Shown here one piece after another: positions 25,078 through 34,014 of a stretch of DNA of 64,000 nt. A program made the translations under genes and the position numbers. The stretch comes from Polyangium mundeleinium (GTDB lineage Bacteria; Myxococcota_A; Polyangia; Polyangiales; Polyangiaceae), in NCBI RefSeq assembly GCF_028369105.1, contig NZ_JAQNDO010000001.1, forward strand, positions 8,526,501-8,590,500, in the 5' to 3' direction. The notes under the pieces were generated by a model. It made no database searches, was not told the origin of the DNA, and worked only from the letters and a program-made list of their open reading frames with translations. Position 1 is the first letter of the stretch, and every line of letters starts with the position of its first letter.

Positions 25078-26945
25078 ACGACAGCACGACACGCGGGCGC
25101 GTCTCCGTTCATCCCCGCGGGTTCGGGTTCTTCGTCGTCGAAGGCACGACCCCGATCTCCGCGTTCATCACGCCTCCGGATCTGAACCCCTTCCTCGACG
25201 GCGACGTCGTCTCCGCGCGGCTCTCGTCCGACGCTAGCGGCCGCTTCGTCGCCACCGAGCTCGCGCTCGTCAGCCGCCCCCGCGCCGAGGTCTTCGGCAG
25301 CGTCGCCCTCCGCGGCGGCAAACGATACCTGCGCATCGATCGCTCCGTGGCGAACACAGACTGGCCCCTCGACACCACGAGCGAGCTCGCCGAAGGCACA
25401 CACGTCGTGGCCGAGGTCTCGGGCGATCGCCTCGTCGTCGCGCGTGTCGTGCCCGAGGGCGCCGACCTCGGCGTCGAGCGTTGCATCGCGCGGCACGGCC
25501 TCCGCGCGGTCTTCGCCGAGGCCCTCGATCGCGCCGCGGAGGAAGCAGCCGCGCGGCCGATCCCGATGGAGCGGCGTCGCGATCTCCGGAGCGTCCCGAC
25601 CGTGACCATCGACGCGGCCTCCACGCGGGACATCGACGACGCGCTCTCGGCCTATCCGGCCGACGCGAGCGGCGCACTCCGCGTGCTCGTCTCCATCGCC
25701 GACGTCGACGTGTTTGTCCCCGAGCGCTCGGCCCTCGATCGCGAAGCGCGCCTGCGCGGCACGAGCGTCTACCTCGCGGGCCGCGTGCTGCCGATGCTCC
25801 CCGAGGCCATCTCGTCGCGCGCCGCGAGCCTCGTCGAGGGCGAGGACCGGCCTGCGCTCACCGCCGAGCTCCGCATCGATCCCGAAGGTCGCATCACGTC
25901 GGTCGACGTCTACGAGAGCCTCGTCCGCTCACGCGCGCGCCTCACGTACGACGCCGTCGACACCTTCCTCGCCGAGGGCCACGCCGAGGGCGTCCCGCAC
26001 GCCGTCGAGAGCACGCTGCGCTGGCTGCGCACCGCGGTCGCGCGCCTCGGCGCCGTTCGCGCCGCGCGGGGTGGCGTCAACCTCGCGCGTGAGGAGGCGC
26101 GTATCGAGCTCGACGCGCGCACGGGCGAGCCGACCGCGATCGAGGCGCACCGCGAGACGCCCGCGCACAGGCTCGTCGAGCGGCTCATGGTCGCGGCGAA
26201 CGAGGCCGTCGCGGAGTGGCTCGTCGCGCGTGGCCTCCCCGGCATCTACCGCGTCCACGACGAACCCTCGCCCGAGCGCGTCCGCACGCTCGCGCAGCTC
26301 GCGCATAACTTCGGCATCGAAGCCGGCTTCGGCCCTCGCCTCTCGGCCCGCTCGCTCGCCGCGTTCGAGGCACAGATCGCGGGCGCCCGCTTCGAGCCCG
26401 CGATCCGCACCGTGCTCGGCCAGGCCCTCGGCCCGGCGCGGTACACGCCCGATCCCGGCGCGCACTTCGGCCTCGGCGCGCCGCTCTACCTGCATTTCAC
26501 CTCGCCGATTCGCCGATACGCCGACCTCGTCGTGCACCGCATCCTCAAGCGGTACCTCGAAGGCCACCGCGATTACGAGGACATCCGCGCCGGCCTCGCC
26601 GTCCTCGCGGCCGATTGCGACCGCTCCTCGCAAAACGCGGGCAAGGCGGAAGCCGAGCGCCACCGCATGCTCGTCGCGCGCCTTTATGCCGGCCGCCTCG
26701 GCGAGGAGGTCTCGGGCAACATCGTCGCGCTCAAGCCGTTTGGCCTCCTCGTGCAGATCGCCGGCACGGGCGCGATGGGCTCGATCACGACGGACGCTCT
26801 GCCTGGCGGCCCCTTCCGCACGGACCTCGCCGCGCAGGCGCTCCTCGGCGCGGGCGTGCGGTACGCGGTGGGGGATCGGATCACGGCGACCGTCGCAGCC
26901 GTCCACGAGGAGCTCGGGAGGATCGATCTGGTCCCGGTGGGGTGA
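25074..26945 (+). CDS. rnr: RNase R/RNase II-type 3'-5' exoribonuclease
   Basis: 623 residues from the ATG that overlaps the preceding stop. An N-terminal cold-shock-like OB domain (R-V-S-V-H-P-R-G-F-G-F-F) leads into the RNB catalytic domain. That domain carries the metal Asp cluster T-I-D-A-A-S-T-R-D-I-D-D-A-L near residue 190 and the signature H-F-T-S-P-I-R-R-Y-A-D-L-V-V-H-R near residue 480. A short S1-like end (V-S-G-N-I-V-A-L-K-P-F-G-L-L-V-Q) follows. It is shorter than the E. coli enzyme (about 813), lacking the N-terminal helix-turn-helix and basic tail. It degrades RNA processively from the 3' end. The coding region runs directly into a tandem repeat at its stop codon. Confidence 0.9.
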   Translation: MNDSTTRGRVSVHPRGFGFFVVEGTTPISAFITPPDLNPFLDGDVVSARLSSDASGRFVATELALVSRPRAEVFGSVALRGGKRYLRIDRSVANTDWPLDTTSELAEGTHVVAEVSGDRLVVARVVPEGADLGVERCIARHGLRAVFAEALDRAAEEAAARPIPMERRRDLRSVPTVTIDAASTRDIDDALSAYPADASGALRVLVSIADVDVFVPERSALDREARLRGTSVYLAGRVLPMLPEAISSRAASLVEGEDRPALTAELRIDPEGRITSVDVYESLVRSRARLTYDAVDTFLAEGHAEGVPHAVESTLRWLRTAVARLGAVRAARGGVNLAREEARIELDARTGEPTAIEAHRETPAHRLVERLMVAANEAVAEWLVARGLPGIYRVHDEPSPERVRTLAQLAHNFGIEAGFGPRLSARSLAAFEAQIAGARFEPAIRTVLGQALGPARYTPDPGAHFGLGAPLYLHFTSPIRRYADLVVHRILKRYLEGHRDYEDIRAGLAVLAADCDRSSQNAGKAEAERHRMLVARLYAGRLGEEVSGNIVALKPFGLLVQIAGTGAMGSITTDALPGGPFRTDLAAQALLGAGVRYAVGDRITATVAAVHEELGRIDLVPVG

Positions 26946-27184
26946 CGAGGGCGCGTTGTCGGAGGACGAGGGCGCGATCTCGCGTGACGAGGGCGCTTTC
27001 TCGCGTGACGAGGGCGCGATCTCGTGTGACGAGAGCGCTTTCTCGCGTGACGAGGGCGCTTTCTCGGATGACGACGGCGTCCAACATGATGACGACGCAA
27101 TTTGGCGATGGGCTCCGACCGGATGACGACGGGGCGGGGGCGGATGACGAGGCCTCGGGGCTGGATGACGAGGCCCTGGGCTGG
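26943..27184 (+). repeat. 21-bp minisatellite beginning on the RNase R stop codon
   Basis: Six good tandem 21-bp units occupy 26943-27068. A typical unit begins TGACGAGGGCGC and ends TCGCG, with alternation between GATC and TTTC in the middle. Degenerate copies follow, then three related 21-bp units (each starting GGATGACGA) at about 27120-27184. Because 21 is a multiple of three, the TGA of the RNase stop recurs in frame in nearly every unit. In another frame the repeat reads D-E-G-A-F-S-R; on the minus strand it reads A-L-V-T-R-E-S. No spacers lie between units, so it is not a CRISPR. Confidence 0.88.
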
Positions 27185-27547
27185 CGGAGCAAGGTCATTG
27201 CTCTTGCATGAATCGGATCACGCCCCCGGGTCTGGAGCTACCTGCGCCGGAAGCTCGGGTCCGGTGCCCTGCAGAACGTCGAGTTCATCTTTACGAATAC
27301 CCCGGAAGAGAGCGCCGCATAGGCGTTCGGCCGGCCCGCCCCCGATGCCCAAGGAGAACGACGCCGTCCCCTCGTGGCTATCCAAGGTTCGCGAGGAGCT
27401 CGTGCCCTCGTCAACGGCGGCGTGGCCGCTCTTGATCATGTCGGAAGCCGGGCATCGAAACCATTCGATGCTGCAGCAGCGCTCCACCCTGCTCTCGCCC
27501 ACAATTCCCCTTGACACGGCTCGCCCGCTCGCCCGACTCTCCCGGCC
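26946..27547. other. Long gene-free stretch between RNase R and the next gene
   Basis: It contains the 21-bp minisatellite, the possible gene remnant, and then about 220 bases with no convincing coding sequence. A TTGACA lies at 27511-27516 but has no good -10 partner before the ATG at 27548. Confidence 0.6.
27212..27322 (+). pseudogene. Possible C-terminal gene remnant
   Basis: A 36-codon open stretch ends in TAG at 27320-27322 and reads V-W-S-Y-L-R-R-K-L-G-S-G-A-L-Q-N-V, then E-F-I-F-T-N-T-P-E-E-S-A-A. It has protein-like composition but no start codon and begins just after the minisatellite. It looks like the tail of a lost gene. I do not recognise the family. Confidence 0.35.
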
Positions 27548-28414
27548 ATGCCCATCCAATCCAGTGACGATCCGATCCACACCCTCGACATCCTCGCCGC
27601 GAAGGTCGGCGCGCCTCAGGCGGGATTGCTCGATGCGCTGCTCGCGGGCACCGATAACGAGCAGCTCACCGACAAGGGTCGCGAGATCGCCACGAGCCGG
27701 CTCGTCGTCGACGGGGTGCGGCTGTATCAGGAGGCGTACAACTTCTGGCAAGGCGCCACCGATCCGCAGAAGAAATGCCTCAAGGGGTTTTCGTTGCCCC
27801 TGCTCGGCGTGGCCGTGCATCAGCTCCTCGCGCTCCACGTGCGGGCGCAGAAGATGGCGGACGATACGACGGACGAGGGCAAGTCGCGGGCGAAGCGCGC
27901 GACCGAGGCGAGCCGCACCGCGTCGCATGCGGTCGCGGTGCGTGATCAGGCCGCCTCGGCGCTGCGGGACGCCGCAGGCCTCGACCCGGCATTACGCGCG
28001 GAGGTCGACGAGACGGTCGGCACGGCCGATACGCCGGACACGCTCGCGCGCGGGCTCGACGGGCTCGCCAATGTCCTCGACGCGTGGCTGAAAGCCCCGC
28101 CCGCCTCGCCCATCCTCGCGCGGCTCACGCTCGCGAGCCTCGATGCGGCCTATGCGGAGGAGCTCAGGGCCGCGGCGAATGCCGTGCGGACGACCGCGGC
28201 GAATGCCGGCGAACGGCAAGCGGCGAAGGCCGCGGCGCAGGCAGGACTCGATCGAGAAGACGGCGTGGCGATCCTCCTGCTCGGGCAGATCGTGCGCGCC
28301 TTCGAAGCCGCGCACGATCTCGATCCGACGATCCCGCGCCTCCTGCCGAATTCGACGCGGCGGCTGTTCTCCCGGCGCACGAAGAAGAAGGAGACGGGCG
28401 CGGCGGAGGCATGA
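27548..28414 (+). CDS. Hypothetical soluble helical protein
   Basis: 288 residues, no signal peptide, almost entirely predicted helix with long Ala-rich segments (for example A-N-A-V-R-T-T-A-A-N-A-G-E-R-Q-A-A-K-A-A-A) and a basic C-terminus R-R-L-F-S-R-R-T-K-K-K-E. One moderately hydrophobic segment (F-S-L-P-L-L-G-V-A-V-H-Q-L-L-A-L) lies near residue 85. No catalytic motif is visible. Its stop and that of the convergent PAS-STAS gene are adjacent. Function unknown. Confidence 0.65.
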   Translation: MPIQSSDDPIHTLDILAAKVGAPQAGLLDALLAGTDNEQLTDKGREIATSRLVVDGVRLYQEAYNFWQGATDPQKKCLKGFSLPLLGVAVHQLLALHVRAQKMADDTTDEGKSRAKRATEASRTASHAVAVRDQAASALRDAAGLDPALRAEVDETVGTADTPDTLARGLDGLANVLDAWLKAPPASPILARLTLASLDAAYAEELRAAANAVRTTAANAGERQAAKAAAQAGLDREDGVAILLLGQIVRAFEAAHDLDPTIPRLLPNSTRRLFSRRTKKKETGAAEA

Positions 28415-29281
28415 TCACTTCCTCCGCCGCACCACCTCGAACGCCATTCGCCTGAGCGCCGCGCGCAATCCATCCCGCAGCGTCCCATACGTCGGCACGC
28501 CCGACAGCGGCGCGTCGATTCCCACGAGCGTCCTCGCGACCTCCGGGCTCACGCCCACCACGGCGCAGCCCGCCCCGAGCAGCCGCGTCGCGCTGATCGT
28601 TTGCAGGAGCCGATGCGCGGCGCTCTCGTCCACCGACCGCATCCCCGTGATGTCGAGGAGCACCTCGCGCGTCTGAAATTGCTGAATGGCCGCGAGCACA
28701 TCGTCCGTCACCCGCTCGCCTCGCCGCTCGTCGAGTGTCCCGACGAGCGGGACCACGAGCACGCCGTCCCACACTTGAATGATCGGCGCCGAGATCGCCT
28801 GGATCAGCGCGATCTTCTCTTCGAGCTCCGCCGTCCGTGCGGCCACCATTCGTTCGAGCTCGGCTCGATGCTCCGCCACGAGCGCCTCGTTGCGCTTCTC
28901 GGTCGTGACGTCTTTCACCTGCACGAACACGCCGATCGCCGCGCCGTCCTCGCCGCGCACCGGCGCGTACACGTTCTCCCAGTAGTTCCGCTGCAACGCC
29001 TCGTCGCCATACGCCTCGACGACGGTGAATGCCTCGCCGGCGAGCGCGCGATCGAAGTTCAGGCGGGCTTTCTCGCGATCAGCAGAGGCCTTGATGACCT
29101 CCAGCATGCTCAGGCCGAGGCGGATGTCCGCGCCCCAGATCGCCCGCATGACCCCCTCGTGTCGGGGATTGAAATAGATGTATCGATAGTCCCGGTCGAG
29201 CGCGAACATGATCGCGCCGGGGATATTCTCTCCGATCGCGCGGAGTACGGCCATCGCGGTGGCGCCTTGGGTCTTGCTCAT
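28415..29281 (-). CDS. PAS-STAS domain sensor protein (RsbR-like)
   Basis: 288 residues from ATG 29281; a TTG at 29308 would add nine. A PAS domain (A-I-M-F-A-L-D-R-D-Y-R-Y-I-Y-F-N through V-F-V-Q-V-K-D-V-T-T-E-K-R-N-E) is followed by a short coiled coil (A-E-L-E-R-M-V-A-A-R-T-A-E-L-E-E-K). A C-terminal STAS domain follows (P-I-I-Q-V-W-D-G-V-L-V-V-P-L-V-G-T-L-D, then V-L-L-D-I-T-G-M-R-S-V-D). STAS proteins of this kind act in stressosome-like or anti-sigma partner-switching modules, where a Ser/Thr just after L-D-I-T-G is phosphorylated. No kinase or phosphatase partner is adjacent. Confidence 0.82.
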   Translation of the reverse strand: MSKTQGATAMAVLRAIGENIPGAIMFALDRDYRYIYFNPRHEGVMRAIWGADIRLGLSMLEVIKASADREKARLNFDRALAGEAFTVVEAYGDEALQRNYWENVYAPVRGEDGAAIGVFVQVKDVTTEKRNEALVAEHRAELERMVAARTAELEEKIALIQAISAPIIQVWDGVLVVPLVGTLDERRGERVTDDVLAAIQQFQTREVLLDITGMRSVDESAAHRLLQTISATRLLGAGCAVVGVSPEVARTLVGIDAPLSGVPTYGTLRDGLRAALRRMAFEVVRRRK

Positions 29282-29345
29282 CAAGCGAGCATCATCGACC
29301 CTCAGCAATCCACGCGCAACCGGCTCCTCCCCAGAAAACTCCCAC

Positions 29346-31235
29346 CTACTTCTGCAGCACGCCGGCCACCACGAGCAGCTTGATCAAGATTCCCATCAAG
29401 CTCTCACCCGCGATCCACCCGCTCGACACCGGCACCGTCAGCCGCTCACCGAGCACCGGCTTCACCTTGCGCAGCACGTGCGCGATCGTCGCCCCGATGA
29501 ACATCGCGATCGCGTTGCTCGCCGGGATCACCAGCGCGATGCCGAGGCCCGCCGGCGAAGGCACGAAAGGAAGCACCTTCTTCGGCGCGAATCGCTCCGC
29601 GAGCGCGAGCACCACGCCGAGCAGAAGGCCGATCACCATCGCGCGGTCCGCCCCCGGGGGCAAACCCCCGAGCCCGCCTGCGAATGCCTTCGAAACGCCG
29701 GCCCATACGAGGCACGACGGCGCGGGCCACTCCTCGCTGCCGAGCACGGACGGGTCCGGCATGATGAGCCAGAAGGCCGGCACCACGACGAGCGCCCCGG
29801 CCACCACGCCGAAGAGCTGCCCTTTGAGCTGCTGCCGCGGACTCGCGCCGAGCAACCACCCGCTCTTCAGGTCGGTCAGCAAATCCGCCGCATGCAGCCC
29901 GACCCCGCCCGTCACGTTCGCGCTCATGATGTTGCCAGCGAGGTTGCCGGGCGTCAGCACCCCGTACACCGCCTGCGTCACGGGCCCGAGCGCCTTCGTC
30001 GGCGTCACGTCCGTCTCGCCCGTCACGCGCGCCGCGACAAACCCCATCACGATCGAGAGCGGCACCGCGATGATCCCGGCCCAGAGCGGAATCTTGAAGA
30101 GGAACCCCATCAAGAGGATCACGACCGGCGCGAGCACGGCGAACCCCGCGGGAAACCACCACGCCGGGCATTCCACCTCCGTGATGGGCTCCTCTTTCTC
30201 GGATTTCTCGCCACCCTTGAATATCCCCGACAAACCTCGGAACGAACGGGCGATGCTCTTGTAATCGAGCAGGAAGCTCGTCAGGCCCGAGGCCACGAGG
30301 ATCGCGGCGCCTGGCCAGAGCGTCCACCCGACGATCGCCTTGTAGCTCACCTCTTTGATCGCGTGCTCCGCGGCGAGCCGCGGCGCGAGGATCGCGTAGC
30401 CGGCCATCCCCGAAAGCAGGAGCGACCATGCCGTGCGGAAGCTCATGAGCGCGCCCGCGCCGACCAGCACGAGCTCGCAGTTCAGCGTGATCGTCCAGTC
30501 CTTCGCCGCGCGCCCCGCGATCTGGAAGGGCAGCGCGATCGAGCCGGGCAGGTTGAACGGGATCCACGCCGCCTTCGCGTCACGCAAGAACGCGAGCAGC
30601 GCGCCCATGAGCCCCGCGATGCCGAGCAGCCGCGCCTTCTCCTTGCCCCCGCCCGCGGCTTGCGCCCCCGCATCTCCATGCGCCGCCGCGTGCATCGAGC
30701 GCAACGTCTCGGCCGTCGCCGTGCCCGTCGGGAACGCGAGCGCCTCCTTGTTGATGAGCTGCCGCTTGATCGGGATCGCTGCGAATACGCCCATCGCCGC
30801 GATCACGCCGAACCACAGCATCAGCCAGACCGTGCTCGGCCGCATCGTCGTGACCATGAGCAGCGCGCCAAACGCCGCCATGTTCCCGCCGCCCGTCATG
30901 TACCCGGCCGCGGACGCGACCGAGCCCATCGCGTTGTTCTCCAGGATCGTGAACTCGCTCTTCGTCAGCTTCGCCGCGCGAAACAGCTCGAAGACGGCGA
31001 ACGCGAGGATACACGCGGTCAGCGTCACCCCGAGGCTCCAGCCCGTCTTGAAGAAAACGTAGAGGTTTGACAAACACATCACCCCGCCGATGAGCATCCC
31101 GGCGATGACCGCGCGCGGCGTGAGCTGTTTTTCCCCTTTGCGATAGACCGTATCGAGCCATTGTTGCTCGGGGTCCGTCGCGGTCGTGGTTTCCGGCGGG
31201 GCAGTGGGCTCGGCGGTGGGTTTCATCGTGGTCAT
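29346..31235 (-). CDS. OPT-family oligopeptide/siderophore transporter
   Basis: 629 residues starting at ATG 31235 (M-T-T-M-K-P-T); a longer reading to 32204 is an artefact that overlaps the next gene. There are many hydrophobic helices, with a hydrophilic N-terminal tail. Characteristic segments are L-T-P-R-A-V-I-A-G-M-L-I-G, E-F-T-I-L-E-N-N and T-P-G-N-L-A-G-N-I-M-S-A-N-V-T-G-G. They place it in the OPT superfamily, whose bacterial members import small peptides or metal chelates by proton symport. It lies downstream of the CocE-type hydrolase with a 53-base gap, so co-transcription is plausible. Confidence 0.85.
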   Translation of the reverse strand: MTTMKPTAEPTAPPETTTATDPEQQWLDTVYRKGEKQLTPRAVIAGMLIGGVMCLSNLYVFFKTGWSLGVTLTACILAFAVFELFRAAKLTKSEFTILENNAMGSVASAAGYMTGGGNMAAFGALLMVTTMRPSTVWLMLWFGVIAAMGVFAAIPIKRQLINKEALAFPTGTATAETLRSMHAAAHGDAGAQAAGGGKEKARLLGIAGLMGALLAFLRDAKAAWIPFNLPGSIALPFQIAGRAAKDWTITLNCELVLVGAGALMSFRTAWSLLLSGMAGYAILAPRLAAEHAIKEVSYKAIVGWTLWPGAAILVASGLTSFLLDYKSIARSFRGLSGIFKGGEKSEKEEPITEVECPAWWFPAGFAVLAPVVILLMGFLFKIPLWAGIIAVPLSIVMGFVAARVTGETDVTPTKALGPVTQAVYGVLTPGNLAGNIMSANVTGGVGLHAADLLTDLKSGWLLGASPRQQLKGQLFGVVAGALVVVPAFWLIMPDPSVLGSEEWPAPSCLVWAGVSKAFAGGLGGLPPGADRAMVIGLLLGVVLALAERFAPKKVLPFVPSPAGLGIALVIPASNAIAMFIGATIAHVLRKVKPVLGERLTVPVSSGWIAGESLMGILIKLLVVAGVLQK

Positions 31236-31288
31236 CGCGGGTCGGGCCGCGAGCGTACCGGAGAAACGTTCGAGGTGCGAAGAAAAAC

Positions 31289-33277
31289 CTACTCGTCCAG
31301 CGCCCGGAGGATCGTCACTTCCAGGGCGCTCGGCATCCCCTGCGAACGATACACCCGGTGCGTCGCCTTCATGTAATCGCTCGGCTTGGCCTCGAAGATG
31401 TTTGGCACGAATTTCTGCGGGTTTCGATCGATGAACGGGAACCACGTCGATTGCACCTGGATCACGATCCGGTGCCCCTTCTTGAAGGTGTGGAACACGT
31501 CGTTCACCGCGAACTTCACCTTCGTCGGCTCGCCTGGGACGAACGGCTTTGGCGCCTCGTAGCTCTCGCGGAACCGGCCGCGGAACGGCTCGCCGCGCAC
31601 GAGGATCTGCTGCCCGCCCCGGTCCTTCTTGCCCGCCCACCGATCTTCCTTGGTGAACCCCGGCATCTTTCCGGGGTTCTCGTCGATGAGCTTCACCACC
31701 CAGTCGGCGTCGGTCCCCGTCGTGCTCACCCACAAATCGGCTTCGAGCGGCCCCGCGAGCGTGACGTCCCGTTCGAGCGGCTCCGAGCGATATTCGAGCA
31801 CGTCGGGCCGGCGTGACGCGAAGCGTTGATCCTCGGCCATGTAGCCCGTCGACCAGTTGTTCGCCATCTCCTGGGTGTACGGCACGGGTTTGTCCGGGTC
31901 GCTCATGTATTCGTCGCTCTCGGCCTCCGCGTTCTTCGGCGGCTCGAACGACAGCGCGCCGCTCGCTTGCAGGTAGAGGCGCCCCTTCTTCGCCTCGCGC
32001 GGGGGCCAGGCGTCGAACCTCCGGAAGCGATTGGCGCCCGCCTCGAAGACCAGCGCCTCCGCGAGCTCCGGATCCGGCCCGTCCTTCAGGTGATGCTTGA
32101 AGAACGCGAGCTCGAGCTCCTGAAGCACGACCGACGTCGCGAACCCGAACTCTGCGTCGCCGAGCTTTTCCCCTTTTCCGTGCCACCAGCCCCCGTGTTT
32201 CCACGGCCCCATCACGATCGAATTCTTCGCGCCCGGGTTTTGCGCCTCGATCGCGCGGTACGTGGCGAGCGGGCCATAGAGATCCTCCGTATCGTAAAAT
32301 CCTCCCACCACGAGCACCGCGGCCTTGATGTTGCGCAGGTGCGGCAGGATGTTCCGGGCCTGCCAGAACGCGTCGTAGTTCGGGTGCGCCACGATCTCGC
32401 GGAAGAACGGCCGCTCGCCCTTGAAATGCTTTGCCTCGGCCTCGGACAGGGGCCCCGCGGAGAGGAAAAACCGGTAGGCGTCAGGCGTCCCGTAGTCGAT
32501 CCCCTCCCAATCGTCCTCGCTGTCCTCCTTCGGCTTCGGCCGCGGCTTGTCGAACGACGCGAAGAAATGGAACGCGAGCTGCAAATTGAAGGCGCCGTGC
32601 CGATGCACGTCGTCGCCGCGGAACCAGTCCCCGATCGGCGCCTGCGGCGAGACGGCCTTCAAGGCCGGATGCGAGTCGATCGCCCCCGCCGACGAATAAA
32701 ACCCCGGATACGACACCCCGAGCATGCCCGCGCGCCCGTTGTTCCCGGCCACGTTTTTCGTCAGCCACTCGAGCGTGTCGTACGTATCGGTGCTCTCGTC
32801 GATGTCCTTCGGCCCCTTCTTGTCGAGGTGCGGGCGCACGTTCACGAACTCGCCCTCGGACATGAAGCGGCCGCGCACGTCCTGATGAACGAAGATGAAG
32901 CCCTCCCTCTCGAACGCCTCCGACAGCATGCGCTCGCGGTACCGATCGGCCCCGTACGGCGCCACGGAGTAAGGCGTGCGCATCATCAGGAACGGATACT
33001 TCCGGGAAGGGCTCGCGTCGTTCGGCACGTACACCGCCGTGAAGAGCCGCACGCCGTCGCGCATGGGAATGCGGTATTCGTATTTCGTGTACCTCGACCG
33101 GATGAACTCTGCGCGCGCGTCCGGCGCTTCGCCCTCGCTCGTCGCGGCGGGCGCGGCGGCGGGCGCGGAGAGCGGCGGCGGCGTCGGGGCGGCCTTCTCC
33201 TCGACGTGACACGCGGGCGAGGCGAGGAGCGCGAGGACGAACGGGGATGTGCGGGCGAGAGAAACACGAACGGACAC
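31289..33277 (-). CDS. CocE/NonD-family (X-Pro dipeptidyl peptidase S15-like) hydrolase lipoprotein
   Basis: 662 residues from GTG 33277, chosen for the AGGAGG six bases upstream. The signal peptide ends in a lipobox S-P-A-C-H. The S15 catalytic set is visible: G-V-S-Y-P-G-F-Y (nucleophile Ser), G-G-F-Y-D-T-E-D (Asp) and P-W-K-H-G-G-W-W-H-G (His). The C-terminal jelly-roll begins around F-E-P-P-K-N. Members cleave acyl-Pro peptides or esters and amides such as glutaryl-acylase and cocaine-esterase substrates; the natural substrate here is not evident. The following OPT transporter could take up peptide products. Confidence 0.85.
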   Translation of the reverse strand: MSVRVSLARTSPFVLALLASPACHVEEKAAPTPPPLSAPAAAPAATSEGEAPDARAEFIRSRYTKYEYRIPMRDGVRLFTAVYVPNDASPSRKYPFLMMRTPYSVAPYGADRYRERMLSEAFEREGFIFVHQDVRGRFMSEGEFVNVRPHLDKKGPKDIDESTDTYDTLEWLTKNVAGNNGRAGMLGVSYPGFYSSAGAIDSHPALKAVSPQAPIGDWFRGDDVHRHGAFNLQLAFHFFASFDKPRPKPKEDSEDDWEGIDYGTPDAYRFFLSAGPLSEAEAKHFKGERPFFREIVAHPNYDAFWQARNILPHLRNIKAAVLVVGGFYDTEDLYGPLATYRAIEAQNPGAKNSIVMGPWKHGGWWHGKGEKLGDAEFGFATSVVLQELELAFFKHHLKDGPDPELAEALVFEAGANRFRRFDAWPPREAKKGRLYLQASGALSFEPPKNAEAESDEYMSDPDKPVPYTQEMANNWSTGYMAEDQRFASRRPDVLEYRSEPLERDVTLAGPLEADLWVSTTGTDADWVVKLIDENPGKMPGFTKEDRWAGKKDRGGQQILVRGEPFRGRFRESYEAPKPFVPGEPTKVKFAVNDVFHTFKKGHRIVIQVQSTWFPFIDRNPQKFVPNIFEAKPSDYMKATHRVYRSQGMPSALEVTILRALDE

Positions 33278-33387
33278 GAACGACCTCCTGGGGACGCCTG
33301 GGGCGCACAGGATAGACGCCGGGTCGTGGTGCTTGTGAGCAAAATCCAATCGCCGCCCCCGGTCCGCCGCGGTGGTAGTCTTGGGGC

Positions 33388-34014
33388 ATGAGGGTCACCC
33401 CCGAGCAGCACCTTGGAGACATCCTCCGGTTCGGACGCGACGAGGCCGTACGTGCTCTCGGCGAGGCGCGCGCCGATCGTCTGCGCTCGCTCACGTGGGC
33501 CCGTTATTACGCTCTCGTGCCCGACGCGCCGAATTTCCAGGAGAAGACGAATCGAAAACTCTTCGTCCTCACCCTCCCGCTCCTCGCGCTCTACCAGGCG
33601 CTCCGCCAGGGCCTCGAGATCGAACGAGAAGACGCGCTCCGCCTCGCCGAGGACATGCTCCACGCGTCGTACCGCGAGCGCATGAGCCCCGTGCGCGTCG
33701 CCGCGCTGAACGTCACCTACCAGGTCGCGCCGATACGGCGCGTGTACCTGCAACAGGTGACCCGCATGAGCGAGCCCGGGGGCTTCCGCATCGAGGTGCC
33801 CGAGGCCTCGAACGCCGTACTCGCGCTCGACGTGCACGCCTGCCCCATCGCGCGCTTCGCCGAGGAGCACGGCGCGCCCGAGATCGTCCCCTTGATCTGC
33901 CGGCTCGACGATTTCCTGGCCTCGAAGCTCTCGGGCCTGCGCCTCGAGCGCACGGGCACGATCGGCACGGGCGCCTCCCATTGCGATTTCAGGTACGTCA
34001 AGAAAAACCAATGA
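33388..34014 (+). CDS. L-2-amino-thiazoline-4-carboxylate hydrolase-like protein
   Basis: 208 residues, cytoplasmic. The C-terminal half carries the pattern seen in this family: A-C-P-I-A-R-F-A-E-E-H-G, then L-I-C-R-L-D-D-F and G-A-S-H-C-D-F-R-Y. Homologues open the thiazoline ring of 2-amino-thiazoline-carboxylate, but many are annotated by domain only. Its stop overlaps the M28 peptidase start (ATGA), so the two are coupled. The physiological role is not inferable from context. Confidence 0.65.
   Translation: MRVTPEQHLGDILRFGRDEAVRALGEARADRLRSLTWARYYALVPDAPNFQEKTNRKLFVLTLPLLALYQALRQGLEIEREDALRLAEDMLHASYRERMSPVRVAALNVTYQVAPIRRVYLQQVTRMSEPGGFRIEVPEASNAVLALDVHACPIARFAEEHGAPEIVPLICRLDDFLASKLSGLRLERTGTIGTGASHCDFRYVKKNQ

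Noticed and set aside
26943-27184. CRISPR array
   Set aside because: The 21-bp units are directly contiguous without spacers and there are no cas genes.
27511-27516. Sigma-70 promoter before the hypothetical gene at 27548
   Set aside because: TTGACA is present, but no acceptable -10 follows at 16-18 bases.
31236-32204. N-terminal extension of the OPT transporter frame
   Set aside because: It overlaps the CocE-type hydrolase out of frame and lacks protein-like composition. ATG 31235 gives a proper OPT N-terminus.
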